Shown here: in pieces, positions 7,561 to 14,766 of the stretch
Layout: each line of letters starts with the position of its first letter
Position numbering within the stretch: the stretch's first letter is position 1
From: a virus
Reading direction: 5' to 3' (one strand)
DNA length: 21,470 nt
IMG/VR virus record: IMGVR_UViG_3300049846_000507
Coordinates: 1-21,470 of that record
The notes under the pieces: generated by a model
The model's database searches: none
What the model was told of the DNA's origin: nothing
The model's input: only the letters and a program-made list of their open reading frames with translations
Made by a program: the position numbers and the translations under genes

Positions 7561-7968
7561 ATGCCTATATTAGAAGATTTGATGGGATTGGGTATGCCTG
7601 GAGAACAGGCTAGTGTGTTGTCAGCCAACACTCTTAGCGCAGCTCCAACGTATGCAGCTTCCAGCGCTCTCACAGCAAGTGGTACTTCTATTACAGACGC
7701 TTTAACACTTACCTCGTTTGTTAACTTGGTTGGTACAGCAGCGTTAAATAGCGGTGTTCGTTTGCCAATTACATGTCCAGTAGGGCAGTGTGTTTATATT
7801 GCTAATAACGGAGCTAATGCAGTTCGTGTATATGCTCAGAGTTCGCAAACAATAAACACAAGTATTGCTGGAGCTACAGGAGTTTCGGTAGCTACAACTC
7901 AAGGCGTTCAGTGTATCCGCCAGTCGGCTACCAACTGGATTGTCTTGCTACATACTAAGGCGACTTAG
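7561..7968 (+). CDS. Small beta-rich virion protein, gene bracketed by terminators
   Basis: 135 residues, GAGG ribosome binding site at 7553-7556. The N-terminus MPILEDLMGLGMPGEQASVL is a helix seen at the start of many small phage virion proteins. The rest is a Ser/Thr/Ala-rich beta domain with SGVRLPITCPVGQCVYIANNG, NAVRVYAQSSQTIN and TNWIVLLHTKAT. The core 'GVRLP...GxxVxxxNNGANAxxVY...IN' is a recognisable phage structural pattern, probably a capsid-surface or fibre-base protein. It stands alone between two strong hairpin terminators, so its transcription is separated from both neighbours. Confidence 0.68.
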   Translation: MPILEDLMGLGMPGEQASVLSANTLSAAPTYAASSALTASGTSITDALTLTSFVNLVGTAALNSGVRLPITCPVGQCVYIANNGANAVRVYAQSSQTINTSIAGATGVSVATTQGVQCIRQSATNWIVLLHTKAT

Positions 7969-7975
7969 TTTTAAA

Positions 7976-8002
7976 GGGGGAAGCAATTCCCCCGATTTTT
8001 TT
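7976..8002 (+). terminator. Second rho-independent terminator with GCAA loop
   Basis: A perfect 7-bp stem GGGGGAA (7976-7982) / TTCCCCC (7987-7993), loop GCAA (7983-7986), then GA and seven T (7996-8002). It has the same plan as the terminator at 7526-7550: G-run, GCAA loop, C-run, T-run. It begins seven bases after the stop of the 135-residue gene and ends just before the next ribosome binding region. Confidence 0.88.
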
Positions 8003-8011
8003 AGGTGATTT

Positions 8012-8266
8012 ATGCCAGATTTTACCCCAAGTAACCCAGGCGCTATGTTCCCAGCGTATAAGCTAACCGCTGTAACCCCTAGCGATGCAACAGAGCTAGT
8101 GGGCGTTAGAGCCTTATGGGTAGGCGGTGCGGGAACCGTTGTTATTATAGCTTGCAACGATACAGCTTCAGTTTCATTAACAGTGCCAGCAGGTACATTA
8201 CTTCCTATTTTTGCAAGAAAGGTTATGGCCGCTTCTAGTGCCACAAACATTGTAGCTTTTTACTAA
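8012..8266 (+). CDS. Short spike-base-like virion protein
   Basis: 84 residues, start at the ATG after an AGGTGATTT leader. The sequence runs through YKLTAVTPSDATELVGVRALWVGGAG, a strand VVIIACNDTASVSLTVPAG, and ends VMAASSATNIVAFY (the first segment is seen in full in the protein at residues 16-41 and is quoted here only as landmarks AVTPSDATEL, VRALWVGGAG). This layout of 'VTPSD..L..VRALxVGGAG...VPAGxLLPI...V.A..T.TNIxAxY' matches what I recall of the RCAP_Rcc01079-type spike base protein family of gene transfer agents and related phage proteins. No enzymatic motif. Family call is from memory and moderately sure; placement at the head surface is inference. Confidence 0.65.
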   Translation: MPDFTPSNPGAMFPAYKLTAVTPSDATELVGVRALWVGGAGTVVIIACNDTASVSLTVPAGTLLPIFARKVMAASSATNIVAFY

Positions 8267-8275
8267 AGGAGAGTT

Positions 8276-8359
8276 ATGGGCGTAGGAATAGGTACATCAG
8301 TTTCGACACCGGCAACAATTGCAGGACCAACAGAAGAAGAGCCGATAATACCAGAATAG
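8276..8359 (+). CDS. 27-residue microprotein
   Basis: A short frame ATG-TAG of 27 codons (MGVGIGTSVSTPATIAGPTE, then EEPIIPE) that fills the gap between two larger genes. It has one of the best ribosome binding sites in the window, AAAGGAGAG (8265-8273), at a proper distance from the ATG; without this frame that site would serve nothing. The N-terminal GxGxGTS stretch resembles the starts of some phage structural proteins, and the tail is acidic with prolines. No membrane segment. Function unknown; could be a small virion peptide or the remnant of a longer protein. Confidence 0.6.
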   Translation: MGVGIGTSVSTPATIAGPTEEEPIIPE

Positions 8360-8383
8360 TATTTAAAAATAACAAGGATTAAA

Positions 8384-8869
8384 ATGGCGTCTTTAGATGA
8401 CATTATAGAAGCCCTGCAAACTCGTAATAGTATAATAAAAAAAAGAAATGCTGCTCAAAAAGCATATGCACTTATGAAGGCATTTGAAACTGAGTCTGCG
8501 CCTTCCGGATCTGCGGCATACGAAATTGGGAAATACCTTACTGAAAAGGCAATCGCAGACCAAATTGATTTAAATACAGCATTTAGTTCAATGGGTGGCG
8601 TTACTGGGTCGTATCAGGCTGGAAGTTCTCCTGACCAAGTAGCATTAGAAAACTTATTAACTAATGCGCCAAATGCTCTTGCTGGACAGGAAGGGTTGTC
8701 ATACTCATTACCGGCTGCGGCTTTGGATAAAATAGCAAAGCAAAGTTTACTCGAAAGAGCTTTGTTGGATATAGATCCAGTAGCTCAATCAATAGCAAAT
8801 CCACGACCGAAGTTATCAGAACTTGATTTATTAGGGGCTTTGAAAAGCGTATTTACCTCAGAAGAGTAA
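8384..8869 (+). CDS. Hypothetical phage protein, mostly helical
   Basis: 161 residues, AAGGA (8374-8378) as ribosome binding site. I do not recognise a family. The first 60 residues look helical and basic (IIKKRNAAQKAYALMKAF, then YEIGKYLTEKAIADQ). A flexible Gly/Ser part follows (GGVTGSYQAGSSPDQ), then two more helical segments ending in LDLLGALKSVFTSEE. No signal peptide, membrane segment or catalytic motif. It is placed between small virion genes and the conserved protein at 8918, so a virion or assembly role is likely by context only. A hairpin lies in the gap just after it. Confidence 0.6.
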   Translation: MASLDDIIEALQTRNSIIKKRNAAQKAYALMKAFETESAPSGSAAYEIGKYLTEKAIADQIDLNTAFSSMGGVTGSYQAGSSPDQVALENLLTNAPNALAGQEGLSYSLPAAALDKIAKQSLLERALLDIDPVAQSIANPRPKLSELDLLGALKSVFTSEE

Positions 8870-8882
8870 AGTGTGGTATGAA

Positions 8883-8906
8883 TAAGTAGGCACTGATGCC
8901 TATTTA
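8883..8906 (+). other. Intergenic hairpin without T-tract
   Basis: TAGGCA (8887-8892) pairs with TGCCTA (8897-8902) around a CTGA loop. The stem extends outward to 8883/8906 with A-T pairs and one G-T pair, about 10 bp in all. Only three T follow within the stem and the next ribosome binding site (GGGAG) comes right after, so it is a weak terminator at best; an RNA processing or stability element is as likely. Confidence 0.45.
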
Positions 8907-8917
8907 GGGAGATAATT

Positions 8918-9568
8918 ATGGCACAAGTAGACTGGGGGAGCATAATGTCAGGACAGCAGCAGCAGAAAAAGCGCTATGCTGGAATGAACGTGCAGTTTTT
9001 CTATGCTTACAACGAGAATGAAGAGAAGTCGCTAAAAGAAGGTCGTCCTATATTTGACGAGATTCCTTCTATTAGCATCCAGGTTCCAGGTGGAGATACA
9101 ACGGTTAGACGTATTGAGCCGCAAGATATTCACGAATACCCAGAAAAGTACCAGGCTTTTATGGCTGGTTCTGAGCCTGTAACTGAAGGCACACCGCTTG
9201 CTGAGTGGCCTATGATACCAGGGACTGCCATGCGCGAGTTCCAGTATCTTGGCTTTAAAACAGTAGAGCAGGTGGCTAACGCTACAGAGGACGCCAAGCG
9301 CAAGCTAGGAACACTATCCAAGTTTGTTAAACTGGCTAAGGAGTGGTTGGCCGCAGCTAATTCTGACCAGAATGACGTGGCTAAACTCAAAGTCCAGCTA
9401 GAGCAATATCAGACAAAGTACGCAAAGTTAGAAGAGAAGTTAGAGCTTCTTATGCAGCGTATTGAGGCTAGCGAGGGTACAGATTTGCGTGATGAGCGTA
9501 CATCTGACCCGTTAGATGATGAGCCAACAGCAACGCCAAGGCTAAGGGGTAGACCAAGGAGAGTATGA
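8918..9568 (+). CDS. Conserved podoviral protein of unknown function with C-terminal coiled coil
   Basis: 216 residues with a GGGAG ribosome binding site. The conserved part is FDEIPSISIQVPGGDTTVRR followed by EPQDIHEYPEKYQAFMAGSE and VTEGTPLAEWPMI, a block I recognise from structural clusters of many podovirus-type genomes and for which no activity is established to my knowledge. After it come a helix-hairpin-like segment (LGFKTVEQVANATEDAKRKL), a coiled coil (about residues 148-185) and a basic tail ending RLRGRPRRV that may contact DNA. Position just before the head-tail adaptor suggests a head-completion role. ATGA overlap with the adaptor gene. Confidence 0.72.
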   Translation: MAQVDWGSIMSGQQQQKKRYAGMNVQFFYAYNENEEKSLKEGRPIFDEIPSISIQVPGGDTTVRRIEPQDIHEYPEKYQAFMAGSEPVTEGTPLAEWPMIPGTAMREFQYLGFKTVEQVANATEDAKRKLGTLSKFVKLAKEWLAAANSDQNDVAKLKVQLEQYQTKYAKLEEKLELLMQRIEASEGTDLRDERTSDPLDDEPTATPRLRGRPRRV

Positions 9569-10428
9569 GCATAGCTACGGTTATACAGAATGTCGCTAAC
9601 GAAGCTGGCTACACCGTAGAGTCTAATATCTTTACCTCTACAGAAACGACAACCAAGCAGCTTTTAGCGATAGCTCAACGTATAAATCGTGATATTTTTG
9701 AGGCGTATCCTTGGCCTAAGTGTTACGCCGCTGGCTCGATAACGCTGGTAGATGGGCAGTCAACCTACCCTCTACCGGCGGCTTTTTCTAATTACCAGTA
9801 CGAAACATTTTGGAATCAAAGCACTAGATGGCGTGTACTTGGCCCTATTTCTGAGCAGGACTATGCACAGCTTCAGGGCTATGGACTAATGCCTACAATT
9901 TACCAACGCTTTCAGATTAGGGGACTTAGTAATAACGAATTATTTATTAGTCCTACACCTGGAGCAAATACAGCAGGGCAGGTGCTGATATTTGAGTACA
10001 TAGCTGATAGGTCGGTAGTACCTAGAACATGGGTAACTTCTACCGCATTTCCTGCCAACTCTTACTGCATATACAACGGCAACTACTATACAACTACGGC
10101 TGGAGGCACTACAGGAGCCACAGCACCAACGCATACAAGCGGAAGCGTGTCGGATGGTGGTGTGACATGGACCTACTACAACGGCATTTATGACCAATTT
10201 AGAGCCGATACAGATACAAGCATATTTCAAGAGAAGTTACTTGAGCAGGGCATACTAGAGCGCTTTGCTCAAATACATGGACTTGATGGTGTGCAGCCAT
10301 TATTTTTGCAACAATTGCATGATGAATATGGCCGCACCAAAGCGGGTAAAGTTGTTTATGCTGGTGGGTTTAGTAGACCTACTCAGTTTGCAAGAAGTGG
10401 AATAGCTGCATTTGGGAGCTGGATATAA
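9565..10428 (+). CDS. Head-tail adaptor with an inserted carbohydrate-binding-like domain
   Basis: 287 residues; AAGGAG site (9556-9561) and ATGA overlap. The N-terminal part (residues 1-150) is an adaptor: helix VIQNVANEAGY, LLAIAQRINRDIFEAYPWPK, strands SITLVDGQSTYPLPAAF and FQIRGLSNNELFISPTPGA, FEYIADR. The C-terminal part resumes with YDQFRADTDTSIFQEKLLEQ and LERFAQ. These features fit the gp4/gp11-like connectors that bind under the portal in short-tailed phages. Between them, residues 156-205, lies a separate module with W at its start, NGNYYTTTAGGTTGATAPTH and DGGVTWTYY, the typical pattern of a small chitin/carbohydrate-binding-like domain found in many phage virion proteins. The adaptor call is good; the binding role of the insert is inferred. 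Confidence 0.8.
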   Translation: MSIATVIQNVANEAGYTVESNIFTSTETTTKQLLAIAQRINRDIFEAYPWPKCYAAGSITLVDGQSTYPLPAAFSNYQYETFWNQSTRWRVLGPISEQDYAQLQGYGLMPTIYQRFQIRGLSNNELFISPTPGANTAGQVLIFEYIADRSVVPRTWVTSTAFPANSYCIYNGNYYTTTAGGTTGATAPTHTSGSVSDGGVTWTYYNGIYDQFRADTDTSIFQEKLLEQGILERFAQIHGLDGVQPLFLQQLHDEYGRTKAGKVVYAGGFSRPTQFARSGIAAFGSWI

Positions 10429-11648
10429 TGAATGAGCAAGCGATGAATCCTAACGCTCCGGCGTTTGCAAGAAGCAATCCTAGAGCTTATTACGCTTGGC
10501 TAACTAGCCAGGGGCTAGGGCATAGAGAAGCTTTTGATCAGACTACAAGTGTTTTTGGTCAACCTAAGACGCCGCAGCAAATTGCTGAAGAACAAGCAAA
10601 AGCAAATCAGATAGGCGGATTGGCTCAAACAGGTGGGGCAATAGCTGGAGCTATAGGAACACAATATTTAGCAAGTCAATTATTCGGAAGTGGAGCGGCT
10701 GCGGCTGGTGGAACTGCTGGAGCAGCAGGAGCCGCTGGAGCTGCTGGCGCTGCTGGAGCGGCAGGAACGGCTGGTGCTGCGGGGGCTGGAGCTGCTGGCG
10801 CAGGTGCCGCAGGTGCTGGCGCTGCCGGAGCCGGAGCAGGAGCAGCCGGTGCGGCCGGAACAGGTGCCGCCGGAGCTTCTACATTAGGAGCTATAGGAGC
10901 CGTAGCTTTGCCAGTGGCAGCTATTGCATTAGCAGCTAATAATGCCTGGGAAACGGGCATGAAAGATATTGTGCGTGGTCGTGGCACTCGTGAAGATTGG
11001 ATAAATCAAGGCGTAAATATGTTTGGTGGCGCTGCTCCTAATCTTGCGCTTCGCTTAATGGGCAAGCGCTCTATTGGTGCCATGATGACTTCAGGCAAGT
11101 CTAATGCTCAAGCTTTACGCGATGATTTTCGTGGTGATTTAAAAGAGTCAGGGGTAGCAGATAAAGACTACATGGTTACTCTTGCCGATGGTTCTAAGTT
11201 TAACATTGGACTAGACGGTAAGACTAAATACAAAAATATAGATGAAAAAACTACTCGCAATGCTTGGGATGTAGATTGGTCTAATCCATTAGCTAAACTT
11301 GCATCTGAAAAGATAGATCCAATGATTCGTAAAATATACGGAGCAGATGATCCAAAGGCTAAGTTTTTTCCTGGTCAATACACAGGAATGTTAGTCAACG
11401 CTGCTACAAGTAATGCTAAAAACGAAGCTGAGGTAATGGCAAACATTGAAGCCATGATGGGCAAGTCAAAATTCGCTCAACAAGCTGGAGTAGGTATTAC
11501 TCCACCGAAGCCACAAAAGCCACCAAAAGGCGAAGTGGTTCGTGTATCCCCTGGTATGTATATGAATGACAAGGGACAAGTTGGTCCAGCTAAAACAGTT
11601 AAGGAAGCACTAAGGGCAAACTATAGCAAAACTAAGGAGAAGAAATAA
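10428..11648 (+). CDS. Virion protein with Gly-Ala-Ala tract and hydrophobic segment, probable internal (ejection) protein
   Basis: 406 residues; GGGAG (10414-10418) precedes the ATG, which overlaps the adaptor stop. N-terminal NPRAYYAWLTSQGLGHREAF is followed by a Gly/Ala segment (GGAIAGAIGTQYLASQLFG), then a collagen-like Gly-X-Y tract with almost only Ala (residues 94-150), then a hydrophobic stretch LGAIGAVALPVAAIALAAN (153-171). The C-terminal half is soluble (RNAWDVDWSNPLAKLASEKI and a basic tail) and has RVSPGMY at 372-378, a motif also in the next gene. Gly/Ala-rich, membrane-prone proteins between adaptor and nozzle genes are common in podovirus-type phages and are often internal proteins. 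No enzyme motif. Function inferred. Confidence 0.6.
   Translation: MNEQAMNPNAPAFARSNPRAYYAWLTSQGLGHREAFDQTTSVFGQPKTPQQIAEEQAKANQIGGLAQTGGAIAGAIGTQYLASQLFGSGAAAAGGTAGAAGAAGAAGAAGAAGTAGAAGAGAAGAGAAGAGAAGAGAGAAGAAGTGAAGASTLGAIGAVALPVAAIALAANNAWETGMKDIVRGRGTREDWINQGVNMFGGAAPNLALRLMGKRSIGAMMTSGKSNAQALRDDFRGDLKESGVADKDYMVTLADGSKFNIGLDGKTKYKNIDEKTTRNAWDVDWSNPLAKLASEKIDPMIRKIYGADDPKAKFFPGQYTGMLVNAATSNAKNEAEVMANIEAMMGKSKFAQQAGVGITPPKPQKPPKGEVVRVSPGMYMNDKGQVGPAKTVKEALRANYSKTKEKK
10707..10877 (+). repeat. Gly-Ala-Ala coding repeat
   Basis: An irregular GC-rich triplet array (GCN/GGN codons) encoding about 57 residues of GAA, GAG and GTA triplets. Synonymous codons vary between units, so it is not a recent exact tandem expansion. 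It produces long proline/alanine-rich open frames on the opposite strand that are artefacts of the base composition. Confidence 0.8.
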
Positions 11649-12271
11649 TGGCAGAGCGTGGCAAGAAACTAAGTGGAGCATTACGCAACGACCCTAAAAA
11701 TAAACCTACAGAAAGGTTATCTCCTGGGGTATATCGCAGTGCTGGTGGTGGACTTGTAACTCAAGGGGGGCGGCAGATACAGCGCCCAACTCAAGTTTCC
11801 TCTCCTTACAATAACGTTAACATGAATCAGGGACAGAGCCCTACAAACTGGGTAAACGACCAAGTACTACGAAATTTTTCGCCAGGGCAGTTTGATTCTA
11901 TGCAGCAGTCTTCTATGGGAATGGACGCAGCTAGAGCTGGAGCAATGGCGGGATTGGCGGGAAGTGGTGACATAGATCCAGGCAGTAGAGCCCCAGATAG
12001 TTTTAGAGGAATGTTAAACCCTGGCGCATCTGCTCCTCAGTTTGACCCAAATCGGCCTGATTTATATCATAACCTGCCTGGTCAAATACAAAATGGATTA
12101 GGCCAGCCAATGACAATGCCACAGATACCACAAGCATCAGCAAATAATGGTGGTAGGTATCGTTTAAGCCCTGGTGTGTACGGAACACAACAGCAAGCTA
12201 TGGACCAATACAATCAGCAGACGCAGCAGTTTAACGCTAGTCTACCAGCACGGTTAATAAAGAGATATTAA
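11648..12271 (+). CDS. Low-complexity virion-cluster protein with RLSPGVY motifs
   Basis: 207 residues, overlapping both neighbours by one base (TAATG). Rich in Gln, Asn, Pro, Gly and Met and probably disordered. Two exact RLSPGVY motifs occur at residues 23-29 and 172-178, and a weaker NFSPGQF at 76-82. The preceding protein carries the variant RVSPGMY near its C-terminus. The N-terminus also has GALRNDPKN, much like GALTKDPKN at the start of the protein encoded at 13878. No known domain, membrane segment or catalytic site. By position it may be a small ejected or tail-internal protein, and the repeated motif may be a docking site. Function unknown. Confidence 0.6.
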   Translation: MAERGKKLSGALRNDPKNKPTERLSPGVYRSAGGGLVTQGGRQIQRPTQVSSPYNNVNMNQGQSPTNWVNDQVLRNFSPGQFDSMQQSSMGMDAARAGAMAGLAGSGDIDPGSRAPDSFRGMLNPGASAPQFDPNRPDLYHNLPGQIQNGLGQPMTMPQIPQASANNGGRYRLSPGVYGTQQQAMDQYNQQTQQFNASLPARLIKRY

Positions 12272-13875
12272 TGGCATTTCAAGGGTTCACAATGTCACCT
12301 CCTTACGGGGGGTTGGACGCAGTAAGTCCAATAGACAACATGGATCCATCTTTTGCGTTGGAGTTAGTAAACGTATTCCCTGGGGCGGGAGCGCCGTCGG
12401 TTAGACTTGGGTATACTCAGTTTAATACCGGCGGTACTTCTATTCCAGCGGTGCCAATTAACTTTATTAGGGAGCTTCCCCTTGCTGATGGAACTAAGCA
12501 TCTTATCGCTGCTACTGATAGCAATCTTTATAAGATACTAGTAGACGGCACAGTATCAACAGTAACTAACGCAACTCCGCATACAGATAGCAGGTTTAAC
12601 TCAGAAATATTCGCCAATAACTTGTACCTTTGTAACGGTATAGATATCCCACAGGTTTATACCGGTACTGGTAACGCCGCTAACGTAACCTTTACCTGTT
12701 CCGCTGGATTAACTAATTTAGTTTCGGTAGCTGCTTACAAGCGTAGACTTTACTTTGTTCAGAAGAACTCAATGTCCGTTTGGGCACATGCTTCAGTGGA
12801 TGTACCTGGAACCAGCGGCTCTCCTAAGCTAGATGAGATTCCTGATATTAAGTATGTAATGACCAAAGGTGGTTACTTGCTATTCGCTGGTAGCTACACT
12901 AATCAGACAGCTTCCACCTCTCAAGACTTATTCTTTGCTTGCAGCTCAGAGGGCGAGCTAGTTTTTTACAGCGGGACTGGTCCTTCGGATTGGTCTCTGG
13001 TGGCTCATTATTACATAGCTAAGCCAGTAGGATTTAGAGCGTTTATTAGAGTAGATGCTGACGTTTGGATTATTACTCAAGACGGTATAGTACCAATATC
13101 AGCGCTATTTCAAAGCGATTCAGCATCAGCCTTAATGGTGGTAAGTGGCAAGGTTAATCCTATTATATCCAATGCCGCTGAGACGTTTAAGTTCTCGCAC
13201 GATTGGTCTGGCTTTGTATGGCCTAGAGGTAGGCGGGTTTATATTTCAGTACCTCAATCGAGCACTGAGAACTACTTTTTAGTGTACTCGCTAGACACTA
13301 AAGGCTGGACTACTTTTAGGCTATTTGATGGCGCTCACGCTAACTCTTCTTGTTACGCATTTGATCATCCGTTCTATGCTTCTTTAACCGGTATAGTTTA
13401 CCAGGGCGAAACAGGCCAGGCTGATGCCATTACTACTACCTCATCAGGCCAGGCTATTACCTTTGCTGGACGAACTGCGTTTAGCTTTTACGGTAGCAGA
13501 GGAAACTACAAAGCATTTAAAGATATAAGGCCGTTGCTAAAAGTTAAAAAAGGCGTGACGCTTAGTTTAGGCTTAGACACTGACTTTAAGAGGTCGGCAG
13601 TGGTTACAAGTGTTACAACTCCAGCTAGTAATTTTACTCCTTGGGGTAGTCCTTGGGGCGTAGCTCCAGGAACGTACTTACCAATTCCACCGTATACTCT
13701 TATTCCAGCAGTAACGCCTTTACCTTGGTCCGCTGACGTAGAATATACGTTTGACAGGTACGCAGTTAAAGGGCAGGGGCATTGTGCGGCGGTGCGATTT
13801 GGTGGTGCAATAAAGAATACCACCTTAGATATTTATGGCTTTGAAATACGTTACGATTTAGGCGGACAAGTATAA
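12271..13875 (+). CDS. Tail nozzle / stabilisation protein (beta-propeller type)
   Basis: 534 residues, start in the previous stop (TAATG). All-beta and rich in aromatic residues. The N-terminus PYGGLDAVSPIDNMDPSFAL with LVNVFPGAGAPSVRLGYTQF is the characteristic entry of proteins of the gp10/gp12 type in short-tailed phages, which plug and extend the portal-adaptor channel. Blade-like repeats follow: HLIAATDSNLYKI, NNLYLCNGIDIPQVYTG, AYKRRLYFVQKNSMSVW, GYLLFAGSYT, DVWIITQDGIVPISAL, RVYISVPQSSTENYF, LVYSLDTKGWTTF. The C-terminal 120 residues look like a separate beta domain (LSLGLDTDFKRS, YTFDRYAVKGQGHCAAVRFG). Length is somewhat below P22 gp10-like and T7 gp12-like relatives but within the class. 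Confident as tail nozzle. Confidence 0.82.
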   Translation: MAFQGFTMSPPYGGLDAVSPIDNMDPSFALELVNVFPGAGAPSVRLGYTQFNTGGTSIPAVPINFIRELPLADGTKHLIAATDSNLYKILVDGTVSTVTNATPHTDSRFNSEIFANNLYLCNGIDIPQVYTGTGNAANVTFTCSAGLTNLVSVAAYKRRLYFVQKNSMSVWAHASVDVPGTSGSPKLDEIPDIKYVMTKGGYLLFAGSYTNQTASTSQDLFFACSSEGELVFYSGTGPSDWSLVAHYYIAKPVGFRAFIRVDADVWIITQDGIVPISALFQSDSASALMVVSGKVNPIISNAAETFKFSHDWSGFVWPRGRRVYISVPQSSTENYFLVYSLDTKGWTTFRLFDGAHANSSCYAFDHPFYASLTGIVYQGETGQADAITTTSSGQAITFAGRTAFSFYGSRGNYKAFKDIRPLLKVKKGVTLSLGLDTDFKRSAVVTSVTTPASNFTPWGSPWGVAPGTYLPIPPYTLIPAVTPLPWSADVEYTFDRYAVKGQGHCAAVRFGGAIKNTTLDIYGFEIRYDLGGQV

Positions 13876-13877
13876 TT

Positions 13878-14765
13878 ATGGCAAGAAAAGGCGCATTAAC
13901 TAAAGACCCTAAGAATAATAATAAAAAAACTAGCAGCGTTCCTACAAGAGCGGAAAATCGCGCTATATTTGACACTTTGTCCCCTGCTCAACAAGCTGAG
14001 TATAGTAGGATACGAGCATCTCAAGGCGGTCAAAAAGCTCTAGAGTTTTTAAAAGGAGCGGGCCAGCAATCAGTAGCAACAACTACGCCGGTAGGAGTTA
14101 CGGAGCAAGGCTTTATGGGAGCAGGTCAAGCATACCAAGATATGCTGCAAAGGTTTGGCGGGGAGCAGTATCAGCCACAATTTGAGCAAGAAATGGAACG
14201 TGCTAGGCAGAACGTAATGAATCAGTTCGAGCGCCGTAATAATCAAGCGTTTGCTCAACAGCGTCAGGACTTTGAAACTACCATGGCCAATAAGGGAGTT
14301 GCTCCTGGAAGCCAGCAGTATCAGCTAGAGCTTAAATCGCTAAATGATAGGCAAGACATGGCTCGCCAAGAAGCTATGGGCGCAGCAGAGCAAGCAGCTT
14401 ACAGCGTACAGAATCAGCAATTTGGTCAAGCTGGTCAATTAGCTATGAGACCTTACGAGCAGTGGAATGTATTGCAACAGCCTTATGCAACTGGAATAAC
14501 GTCACAATATCAAATGCAAGCAGGGGCTCAAGCGCAAGAATATGCTAAAGAGCTTGCAGCTTTAGAGAATAAATACAAACTACAACAGATTAGAGCTACT
14601 CCTCGTGGTGGTGGAGGAGGTGCTCAGATAGATCCATATACACAAATGGAAATTGATTCTTTAAGAACTGGATATCCAGGCAAGCAGCCTAATCCTAATG
14701 CCCAATTTGTAACTGGTGTAGTGCAAGGCGGGGGGCAGCAAATTATAAATAGGACAAATAAATAA
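13878..14765 (+). CDS. Gln-rich helical virion protein, probable internal or tail-tube protein
   Basis: 295 residues. N-terminus basic (MARKGALTKDPKNNNKKTS), sharing GALxxDPKN with the protein encoded at 11648. The middle is helical and Gln/Arg-rich: QPQFEQEMERARQNVMNQFE, RQDFETTMANKGVAPGSQQY, LKSLNDRQDMARQEAMGAAE. The segment with MANKGVAPGSQQYQ, and repeats of the 'Q...F..QRxDFETxxANKGxxPGSxxY' kind, is something I recognise from podoviral virion proteins next to the ejection genes. The C-terminus has a GGGGGAQ linker. No membrane segment. It is probably an internal virion protein or part of the ejection apparatus; evidence is context plus pattern. Confidence 0.65.
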   Translation: MARKGALTKDPKNNNKKTSSVPTRAENRAIFDTLSPAQQAEYSRIRASQGGQKALEFLKGAGQQSVATTTPVGVTEQGFMGAGQAYQDMLQRFGGEQYQPQFEQEMERARQNVMNQFERRNNQAFAQQRQDFETTMANKGVAPGSQQYQLELKSLNDRQDMARQEAMGAAEQAAYSVQNQQFGQAGQLAMRPYEQWNVLQQPYATGITSQYQMQAGAQAQEYAKELAALENKYKLQQIRATPRGGGGGAQIDPYTQMEIDSLRTGYPGKQPNPNAQFVTGVVQGGGQQIINRTNK

Positions 14766-14766
14766 C

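Noticed and set aside
8836-8917. Possible sigma70-type promoter near 8837-8885
   Set aside because: A TTGAAA is present but no -10 box lies at proper spacing; the later TATGAAT has no acceptable -35. Not supportable.
10676-10987. Minus-strand 103-codon frame rich in Pro-Ala
   Set aside because: It is the complement of the Gly-Ala repeat (GCN/GGN codons keep the other strand open) and has no ribosome binding site; the + strand gene explains the region.
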